64,000 nucleotides of DNA from Anaeramoeba flamelloides (lineage: Eukaryota; Metamonada; Anaeramoebidae), in contig JANTQA010000008.1 in the NCBI GenBank assembly GCA_027625915.1, forward strand, positions 2,745,001-2,809,000, given 5' to 3'. Every line of letters begins with the position of its first letter. Within the stretch, counting starts at the first letter, position 1. Positions 23,316 to 35,300 of the stretch are shown piece after piece. The notes beneath the pieces are model-generated. The model saw nothing but the letters and a program-made list of their open reading frames with translations. It was not told the origin of the DNA and did no database searches. The translations under genes were made by a program, and so were the position numbers.

Positions 23316-26300
23316 CTCTTTTTTGTTTCAAAAATCGTTCAATTAAAGCCTTTATAAGGAATTCAAAAGGCATTTTTTGTTTTTGTTTCAACCAAAAAAC
23401 ATTCATTTTCAAAAACAAACTCTCGTTTCCAAAAACCTCAAACAAACAAACCATAATTTTAAATTAATTTCTTTCTTAAAAAACAAAAGGATCTGCATCT
23501 GGGAAAACTTCTGTTTGCAGTGAGATTGTTAAACAATTAAACGACAAAAAAGTTGCGATTGTGAGCCAAGATTGGTTTTATCGACCATTAACTGAAAAGG
23601 AAAGAGAAAACATTGATGAATATAACTTTGACAACCCACTTGCACTTGACACTGAAACCTTTGTTAATGTGCTAACTGGCTTAAGGAAGGGTGAAACAGT
23701 TATATGCCCAGACTATGACTTTGTTAGTCATTCAAGAACTAAAAAAACCCACAAAGTGTCTGGAGATGTTATTCTCATCGAAGGAATTTTAATTTTCCAC
23801 TGCAAAGAACTACGTGAATTGATGCACATGAAGGTTTTTGTTGATGTAGATGATGATATCAGATTAGCTAGAAGAATCATAAGAGATACCAGTGAAAGAG
23901 GGAGGACCCTTGAAAGTGTGATTAACCAATATTTTAAACATGTAAAGCCTGGTTATGATGATTTTATTGCTCCAGTAAGATCTATTTTCTTTTTTTTTTT
24001 ATATTTTTTTATTTTTTATTTTGAGGATTGGATTTTTTCCGTGTTTTACCTGGATCTCAACTATTTTTTTGAATTAACACTTTTTAGATTGAGGATTTCA
24101 TAACTTTTAAAGCGGTCAAAAATACGTACCCAGAGAACAAAAAACCCACCGTTGTCAAAATAATACGTGCAGAAAAGTTTAATCTGTGCTTCAAAATAAA
24201 AAGCGTGTTTTTTTGTTATAGAAGACCTATACATCAACCGAACAAAGAAACCAACAATAAACCCGAATTAAATATAGTATTGGTTTCTTAAAGTTCAATT
24301 ATTTAAAAAGAAATTCGAAAAATAAATTATCAAATTTGAAAATTTATCTCAAAAAATAGAGTTAATTTTTGATAATATTTTTATCTCAAAAAATCAAAAC
24401 ATTTCTAAAATGGAAAATGAGACAATTAGAAAAATTCTCAACAAATTGCATTTATAATTTAAAATTTACTTGAAACATCAAGGAGTTGACCCCCAAAATT
24501 AATTTTAACTTCGGTATAATATGGGTAGTAAATTAGATATTTCATTGGAACAAGAAGAAAAAAAAGTATGAATTATATTTTGAAACACAGATTATAGTCA
24601 TTGATCACACATTATTTTAATCACTGTATGTTTCAAATAGAAACCGTTGTTTTTTTCCTCTTGTTTGAAATACAAATCTCTAATTCAGTACTCAATAGTA
24701 TACCAAAGTCCAACTAAGTTTGAAGATAAATTCCTTGATGTTTCAAGTAAATTTTTAATTATAAAATGAATTTGTTCTTGAAAATTTTTATTAATTTTCT
24801 CAAATTTTTTTGAAATTTTCTGTTTTTTTGATGGTAACAATTTTCCCTAAATAACTCCATTTTTAGAGATAAATTTTCTAATTTGATCGTTCCTTTTAGG
24901 TCTTCCTATAATTAATACTGGTATTTAAATATTAAAAGGGAATTAATTTTGACTTCGTTTTTTATTTCTACTACTGATATTTGAATGATAAATGTTAAAA
25001 AAATTTCCACTTCCTTTTCCAAATAAAGTGATCACAAATTACAATCTATATGCTTGAAAAACTCAATTTGTAAATGAAAAATCAGGAAAATGAAGTGAAA
25101 TTTTTTTGTCCCATTTATTATGAAAATACCAGTATTAAATTTCTAACAAAAATAGTTTTCGAAGAAATAGACTGTAATATGTGTTATACATTTAAATTTT
25201 TGTATCTTATGATGTATATATTGGTATATTTTGGGTGAACTCGGTACCATAAACGAAAGTCAGATTTTAGATTGAAAAAAAAAGATACCCAGTTGAAATT
25301 TTATCTCATTTAAATATCAAATACCAGTATTAGAACTATAAGAAGTCAATAATATCTTTACTTATTATTGATTTTTAGTTTCTTTGATCATTTAATTTTA
25401 AGGCCTTTGAGAAAAAATAAACACCATCTTTAATTTAAAACACCGGTTTACAAAACATAAACACATGTGATTTTAACGACAACATTTATTTTGTTTACCA
25501 AAGATCAGGGAGTACTTATTTTCACAATAGAATAATTAAACCTGGAAAAAAAAAACCTTTCTTGTCTTGAGAGAAATGAATTATCATTTTTTAGAGAAAT
25601 TAAAATAAATTCATTTTTGACTTTTATTTTAATTTTAATTTTCAGTAAAAAAATTTTTGTCCTTTGTTTACTTAATTTTTAGTTTTGGAAAAAAGAAAAA
25701 AAAAAATATACAAAACATTTTGATTTTTATGAAATCTCACTTTTAGCAATTTTTAATAGTTTATATAGATAAATAACATTAAAAATTTAATCTTTTTCAA
25801 GAAATACAATTAAAATAAATCAAATATTGAACCCATATAGAAGATTCAGAATAAAATGATCATTTGTGCTATATTGCAATAATTTATTAAATTTTTTGAA
25901 ATTCAAAAGATTAAGTAATTTTTCTTGTTCAATTAATCAAGAGTATAATCAACAAACTAGTTATCATTAAAATAAGTTATTTGATAATATTTTATTTTTA
26001 TTAATTTAATTATTAATTTGAATTAATTTTATTTGTTTGAAAATATTTAAAAAAATGTAAAATAATAATAAAAATTATTCAAATTTTTAATCTTTGATTT
26101 CTTTCTAATGTACTTGGATAATTAAAACTGTATTATTAATTATTATTTTGAAAAAATAAAATTTAAAAAATATTTCTTTATAGCACTTATTTTGAATTTT
26201 ACAGGTTTTAAAAAAGTATTTTTGGAACATTTTTAATTTAATTTTTTGATTTTGTTTTTCTTAGAATTTTTATTGAAAAAAATGAGTAAAAAAATATTTG

Positions 26301-29300
26301 TATAAAATGATATGAATAAAGAAACTACCATATTTTGTTTGTTTTTCAAGTCGAAAATAATAATTGTAATTTATTTTAGAAATCAAGTATATTTTTTAGA
26401 CTGATGTATTTTGACAACTTAGTGGTTTTATTTTTAAAACATATTTTTGGAATCTTTCAATGCACAAACAATATTATTTTTTTCTTCTTCAAAGAAAATA
26501 TTTTTAAATGTGATAATTTGAAAATAGGTGGATTTTGAACTGTTCAAATATGCGAATAAAAATAAATCAAACGATTAAAAAACAAATAATACATTTTTGA
26601 AAATCATTTTTAAAGAAAATCATGTATTATAGTAATGACATTATTTACCTTTATTTGTAAATTTCAACAAGTATTAATTTTTTTTTTGAATTTTCCATTA
26701 CATTTACAAGAATATTTATTTTATGGATACTTATCATTTAATTAAAATGTATTAGAACATTTATAAACTGTTTTTTAAACAATTAAAGTTCATTTAAGGA
26801 ATATTTTATTGTAAATCATGTTGTTTATTAAACATTTAAGAAATCATTTTTTTTTCATATTAATTAACAAATATTGAGGTTTGAATTGCCAAAAGGGTCA
26901 CTTTAAAACCACATTTGCCATTTTTATATTTCTTTAATATTTTTTAAATTTTGAATTTCTAAGTTAACTCAAAGCATAATATATTTATCTTGATAAAAAA
27001 CCTTGTCATTTGAAATTTAAATGGAAGAAAATTTCATCTCTTTCCAATTTGTTTTTTCCGTTCTTCAATATTCTCCTTTCATTTAGATTTGATATTTCTA
27101 CCCAAAATATATAGTTATCAAGATTAATAATAAAAATTATTACTCAAAAAAAAGAGATGTACAATTTCAATTCATAGATTGATATTTTATTACCAAACTA
27201 TAAATATATTTGATATGAAAATATTTTTCCATGATATTTTCAAATATCAGCAGTTATTGATTTTTTAAAAAAAAAATATCTAATATATTTATTTGTGAAG
27301 CTGAAAGCTTCTAAAAAAAATATATTCAGATGTTTTTTTTTTTAAAAAGCAATAGCAAATGTTATTTTTTGTGGGCAATCAATATGAAAAAAATAAAAAG
27401 ACTAAAAACAAAAAACAAAAATTTTTTTTTTTTATTTATTTTTCATCCTTTGCGATCTTTAATGAAAATAGTTAGAAATGTTAAAAACAACAAATATAAA
27501 AGATCTTCTTTTGTATTTTAATTTCTTTTAATATTTGTTCCAAACTCTCATCTGATATTGGAACTTCGTCTGGTGAATCATTGTTATCTGATTGGCCACT
27601 TAAAGAGTAAAATTTTGGACCATTAAACATCCCAATACAACAAACTTATAAATAAAAAAAAATGTTTTGTTATTTTCTCTTTTTGAAATTCTGTCATTTC
27701 AATTATTTAAAAAAAAAATAAAAATGAAACTGAATTTTTCCAACTCCTTTTAAATGGTAGATTGCTTCGATTGCTACTCTTTTTTTGATCCTAAGCAAAA
27801 AATTTTTATCAAAAAATTGATATTTTTTTTTGATTTCAAAAAGTCAATTGATAAGATCCAGAAGCCAAAATAAAACTTTTTATTTGTAATAATTTTTTTT
27901 TTGATAAAGTGATCTGATATTTTTAGTAACTTGAATTTTTCACTTTATGGATTTGAATTTTCTTTCCCAAAAAAAACTCCAAAAGGACAATTTAAACAAT
28001 TTCCTCCTATATTTTTAATTTGAAAAAGTTTTGATATTTTTTCACTAATTTTTAGCTTATTTTTTTCTTTCCAGAAAAGAAAAGCTTAACCCAATACAAG
28101 AACATTTGGTAAACAATATCGAATATGTTAAGTGATGTTGATCACAAAGATATAGCAACATTTTTTATAATTTTCCAATATTTTTGCATGAGAAAAATAA
28201 CAGTAATAGAAAGTTGATTGATTGTAAATGGAAGAGATTTTCTTCCTAAATTCAGGATTTTGAGTGTTATTTCAATTTCATAATCCTTTTTTAGATAGAA
28301 TAATTTATCAAATCAAATTTATTTTTTTTTTTATTCTATTAAGAATATTAATAGTATTTCTTTATTTCTTAAAATTATGATTTTTTTTTTAATGTATTCG
28401 GCCATACCCAATTTAATAATCCTGGACACATTCCGAACCCAGAAGATCAACGAATTGAGGGCTAAGCTAGTTAGTGAGATGGGGAACCTCTCGCGAACAC
28501 TTGGTGCTGAATACTTTTTTTTTCTTTTATTAAATTACATATAAATTGAGAACAAAAAATAAATCAAATGATAAAAAATTTAAATAAAAAAAGTTAAAAC
28601 ATATACTTTTTTTTGACTATTCCAAATAAAACAACTAAAACAGAACACACATGTATAAACATCACTTTATCATATAAGAAGTTAAACTAAATGATATTTA
28701 TAAAAAACGGTTAAAAATTATTAAAATATTTTGTCTCAAAAAAAATTTTAAATAGAATTTTATAAAATTCAATTTTACTAAATTAATTAAAATTAACAAT
28801 AAAATAGACTATATCTTACTCAAAAATATTTATAATCTTCTCCACCAACATTGTATCAAAAAAATTTTCAATTCTCAATTATTTTTTTATAATTGATCTT
28901 TGAAGAACAAATAAAAAATAAATAAAATAATTCATATCAAAGAATTAGTTGATATTTGTTTGAAATAAAACTATTAAATCAATATCTTTTTTAAAAGCTA
29001 AAAAACTAAAATTCTTAGATGACGAGTACAAAAATAACAATTCTCATTTTAATCTCCAATTGAAAATAAAATAAAATTTCCAGAGAAATCAATATTATTT
29101 CTTAACAATAATTTTCACTATTTCAATAACAAAAGAATAACACATTTTTAGCAAGTTACTCTTGATCTTGCAAAAAAAAAAAAATTGCAAATTAATAACA
29201 TATCAAAAAAAAATCGAAAAAAAATGTGCAAAAATGATTGAAATTTTGAAAATAAATTTTTATTTCAAAAATCCATACAAACATTTTAAAAGTTTCCAAT

Positions 29301-32300
29301 TTTTTCACTACAACTGGCACCTTTAACTAGAAAATAGTTTATTTGACCATTAATATTTATCAATTTCTCATAAAAATATAACAACTTTAAGAAACCATAC
29401 TATATTTACTTATTATTTATTTTTCGTTTCTTTCATCATTTAATATTTCAAACCTTCTATTTAAAAAATCAATACCACTTTGAATTTTATAAACCAATTT
29501 TAAAAATCTACACATGAGATTTAACAAACATAATTTATATATTTTTTTTTGAACCAAAGATAAGGGAGACCTTATATTTACAAGAGTACAATTAAACCTG
29601 TAAAAAAACACTCTATCTTGATCATAGAGAAGGGAATTATCATTTTTTAAAGAAATTATTTTTAAATTATATATTAATTTAAATTTTAATTTACAGTGAA
29701 AACATCCTGATCCTTTTTTTACTTAATTTCCAATTTTGGAAAAAAGAAAAAGAAAAATATACAAAACATTTTGATTTTTATGAAATCTACTTTTAATAAT
29801 TTTCAATAATTTCTATTGATAAATAATAATTAAAACCTAATCTTATTTTAAAAAATACAAGAAAAATAAACCAAATATTCCAACCTTATTTTAGGAAACT
29901 AAATTAAGTTTGAAATACTGTTAATGACAATGTTTACACACTCTTTAAATTGTGAGTTTCGATAATTTAGTCACTTCAAAATTTCCTCTTTAACAGATTA
30001 AGTGTTTTATAAAACTTAATCCTTAGCAATAAACCAACGATTTCATAATTGAAGATCAGAAAGAATTAATCCTTTATTTTCTATTAAATCATTTATCAAA
30101 TTTCTTGAAATTAAAAAAATTAAAGAATTTTATTTTTTTGATTATTCAAAGTATAAATAAGGAACTATTTCATAAAATAAGTTATTTTATAATATTTATT
30201 TTTTTTTAAATTCATAATTATTAATTTGAATTATTTTTTTTTTTTTTTGGTATATATTGATAAATATTGAAGTTTGAATTGCCAAAAGGGTCACTTTAAA
30301 ACCAAATATGCCATTTTTATATTCTTTTAATATTTGTTGAATTTTGAATTTCTGAGTTAATTAAAAACAAAATATATTTATTTCGATAAAAAGTTTTGTC
30401 ATTTGAAATTTAAATGGAAGAAAATTTCATATCTTTCTTAATTGTTTTTTTCCCTTCTTCAATATTCCCCTTTATTTAGATTTGATATTTCGCCTAAAAT
30501 ATTCAGTTATCAAGATTAATAATAAAAAATATTACTCAAAAAAAAAAAAGAGCTGTACAATTTTAATTCATAGATTGATATTTTATTACCAAATCAGAAC
30601 TATATCTGATATGAAAATATTTTTCCATTGATATTTTCAAATATCAGTAATAGAAAGTTGATTGATTGTAAATGGAAGAGATTTTCTTCTTAACTTCAGG
30701 ATTTTGAGTCTTATTTCAATTTCATAATCCTTTTTTAGATAGAATAATTTATCAAATCAAATTTATTTTTTTTTTTATTCTATTAAGAATATTAATAGTA
30801 TTTCTTTATTTCTTAAAATTATGATTTTTTTTTTAATGTATTCGGCCATACCCAATTTAATAATCCTGGACACATTCCGAACCCAGAAGATCAACGAATT
30901 GAGGGCTAAGCTAGTTAGTGAGATGGGGAACCTCTCGCGAACACTTGGTGCTGAATACTTTTTTTTTCTTTTATTAAATTACATATAAATTGAGAAATAA
31001 TAAAAACTCAAATGATAAAAAATTTGTGTCACAAAAATTAAAAAATATACATTATTTTTATCTTCTATTCCAAATTAAACAACTAAACCAAAATAGACAG
31101 AATAACAAAATATCTACTCCATTAATTAGATAAACTAATTGATATATTCAGAAATTTAATAATACATAAAATATTTTGTGTCAAACAAAGTTTTAACCTC
31201 AATTTTTATGAAATCTAATATTTGTAATTACATAAAATTAACAATAAAACTTTACTCTATTTTTAAAAAAAATTATGTAAACTCTGCATCATAAAAAGTG
31301 ACTCAACATTTCATTTCCAATTCGCAATCATATTTTTATAATTGATCTTTGAAGAACATATTAGACAATAAGTCAAATAATACCCATCAAAGAATTAGTT
31401 GATATTTGTATGAAATAAAATTATTAAATTAATATCTTTTTTTAAAAGCAAAAAAACTAAAATTATTAGATGACCAGTACAAAAACAACAATACTCATTT
31501 TGATCTCCTATTGAAAATAAAATAAAATATTATGAGAAATTAAAATAATTTCTTAACAATAATTTTCACTGTTACAATAACATTACAATAACACATATTT
31601 AGCAAGTGACTCTTGATCTTGCAATAAAAAAAATAATGGCAAATTAATAACATATCAAAAAAAAATCAAAAAAAAATGTGCAAAAATGATTTCAATTTTG
31701 AAAATAAATTTTTATTTAAAAAATCCATACAAACCCTTTAAAAGCGTATAATTAACTTTTTACAACTGGCACTTTTAACTAGAAAATAGTTTATTTGACC
31801 ATTAATATTTATTAATTTCTCATAAAAATATAACAACTTTAAGAAACCATACTATATTTACTTTTTATTTATTTTTCGTGTCTTTGATCAACTAATTCTA
31901 AAACCTTCTATAAAAAATCAATACCATTTTGAATTTTAAGCATCAATTTTAAAAGTCTACACATGTGATTTAACAAACATAATTTATATATTTTTTAGTT
32001 TTGAGACAAAGATAAGGGAGGCCTTATATTCACAGGAGAACAATTAAACCTGGAAAAACAAACCCTTTCTTAATTCTGATTTTAGAGAAAGGAATTATCA
32101 TTTTTTAAAGAAATTATTTTTAAATTATATATTAATTTAAATTTTAATTTACAGTAAAAACATCCTGATCCTTTTTTTACTTAATTTCCAATTTTGGAAA
32201 AAAGAAAAAGAAAAATATGCAAAACATTTTGATTTTTATGAAATCTCACTTTTAATAATTTTTAATAGTTTATATCGATAAATAATAATTAAAACCTAAT

Positions 32301-35300
32301 ATTATTTTAAAAAATACAAGAAAAATAAACCAACTATATCATGATTGAAGTTCAGAAAGAATTAATCCTTTATTTTATTTTTCATTATTTATCAAATTTT
32401 AGAAATTTGAAAAATTAAATAATTTTATTTTTTTAATTATTCAAGGTATAAATATCAAATTATTATCATTAAAATAAGTTATTTGATAATATTTTATTAT
32501 TATTAATTTAATTATTAATTTGAATTAATTTTATTTGTTTGAAAATATTCAAAAAGATGTAAAATAATAATAAAATCTATTGTTATTTTTAATCTTTGAT
32601 TTCTTTCTAATGTACTTGGATAATTAAAACTGTATTATTAATTATTATTTTGAAAAAATAAAATTTAAAAAATATTTGTTTATATCACTTATTTTGAATT
32701 TTACAGGTTTTAAAAAAGTATTTTTGGAACATTTTTAATTTAATTTTTTGATTTTGTTTTACTGAGTTTTTTATTGAAAAAAATGAGTAAAAAAATATTT
32801 GTATAAAATGATATGAATAAAGAAACTACCATATATATATGGTAGTTTAAAATAATAATTGTAATTTATTTTAGAAATCAAGTATATTTTTTAGACTGAT
32901 GTATTTTGACAACTTAGTGGTTTTATTTGTAAATTATATTTTTGGAATCTTTAAATGCAAAAACAAAATTATTTTTTTCTTCTTCAAAGAAAATATTTTT
33001 AAATGTGATAATTTGAAAATAGGTGGATTTTAAACTGTTCAAATATGCGAATAAAAATAAATCAAACTTTCAAAAAACAAATAATTCATTTTTGAAAATC
33101 ATTTTTAAAGCAAATCATGTATTATAGTAATGACATTATTTACCTTTATTTGTAAATTTCAACAAGTATTAATTTTTTTAAAAAATGAATTCAAAAATGG
33201 AGATATTTATATTGTTACAATAGATATTCAAAAATGTTTTGACTCTATACATCATTCATTGATTTATTATTCAATTAAAAAATTTATTAAAAATGAAATT
33301 ATTGTAAAATATCTACTTGCATATTATTCAAAAGAAGGAATTGGTGTTTATCAAGGAGATCCATTATCTCCTTTATTATTTGGATTTATTACTCATTTTC
33401 TCTTAGAAAAAATTAAAACATTAGCAATACATGTTCAGATGTTTGCAGATGATCTGATTTTACTGATGAAAGGATCATTGATAGAAATAAATTTTCAACT
33501 AGAAAAAATCTTTAAAATTATAAAAGATTTCGGAATGAATCCAAATAGTGATAAAACGAAAAAAACTTTAATTCCAAAGAAAATTTTATATCTTGGTATT
33601 TGGCTTGATAAAAAAACTCATTTAAAGTTTAACCTTGAGAAAGTTAAGACCAATTTCAAAAAGTTAATCAATATCTTAAAACAAAAAAATTTTTCTAATG
33701 GATTAAAAATTCAATTTTTTAAAGCTGTATTACATAGTCAACTATTATATTGATTAGAAATATTTGATTTAACAAAAACAGATTTTAAAGATATTGATAC
33801 TTGGATTAATAAAAAAATTACAAAATTTTTATTAATAAATCCACACTCTCCCAGGCTTATTTATAAAACTGAAGCAAAAATTATCCTGTTAGAATAACAA
33901 TATATAAAAGAAGATTTAAATTAATACAAAAATTAAAAACCCTTAGTTTTGATGAATTAATTAATTATCTACCTTTTAGAGAAAAAGAATTTGAAAATAT
34001 TAACTGGCAATCAAATAACTTAAAAGAATTAGAAATTGAATTGGATAAATTCAGAATTAATCAATTAGAAAATAGCCCAAGCTGGAAAGTCCAAAAATAT
34101 TTAAAAATTATCCAAATAAATAACACAATAAACAAACAACAAAGATATTTAAAATGGAAGGGTTCAACTTCAATTTTAAAACTCAGAAATTTTACAAATT
34201 ATTTAAATAGATACTCTTATGTTATGAATAAAAATAAATCAAAATATTGTGAGATATGTAAAAAAATAAATAATTTAGATATCATTGAAGATTTGGACCA
34301 TTTTCTATGGAATTGCTCAGCCTATGAAAATAATCGTAAAATCTGGATATCTGAATTAAAAAAAAATTAATATATCTAATATATAAAAAATATTAATATT
34401 GAAAATATTATTATAAAAAGATTCATCAAGTTTATTAGCCTTAGTGGATAATAAACTTATCTTTGAGTCTTTAATAAGATTCCTAAATAAAAATTTAGGA
34501 ATTCGGGCACACAAGAGGGGCTAATAACTCCTCCCTTAAATAATAAAAAAAAAGTATTAATTTTTTTTTTTGAATTTGCCATTACATTTACAAGAATATT
34601 TATTTTATGGATACTTATCATTTAATTAAAATGTATTAGAAAATTTATAAACTATTTTTTAAACAATTAAAGTTCATTTAAGGAACATTTTATTGTAAAT
34701 TGTGTTGTTTATTTAACATTTAAGAAATCATTTTTTTTCATATTAATTAACAAATATTGAGGTTTTAATTGCGAAAAGGGTCATTTTAAAACCACATTTG
34801 CTTGTTTTATATTTCTTTAATATTTTTTAAATTTTGAATTTCTGAGTTAACTCAAAACAAAATAAACACCATTCCAAAAATTTGGATACACCCAAAATCA
34901 AAAATAGGCAAAAAAACCCAATTTATTCTATTTTTCCAAAGCTAATATAAAACCAAATTTATGTTTCCCAGTATTAATTGTTTTTTAAGTAATCATTTTT
35001 CTCCAAATAAAGGAAAAAAATATAAAATGAAAAAATAAAAATCTGTTTGTCCAAAATGATGAAAAGAACTGAATAAAAAATTGTCTGGTAAATTTGTTGA
35101 AATTTCATCAACAATTATTGATCAATCAAATTATAAGATACCGTCAACCAATTGTCTGTTATTTTTCGATTTAACAAACGTAAACTAACCTTCTATCTCC
35201 TATCAAAAAAAATCCCCAGATATAACAAAACAGATCAAGTTACTGGAAAAAAGGAAATGAAATGAAAATAAAAAAGACAAAAAATGAAATAGTTTGTAAA

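Noticed and set aside
33751-33753. TGA read as tryptophan (alternative genetic code)
   Set aside because: The in-frame TGA falls where an aromatic residue would fit, but it is a single case in a frameshifted, dead LINE. Host genes here use TGG for Trp. All confirmed host genes end in TAA, so the window cannot settle the code, and no host gene needs TGA as sense.
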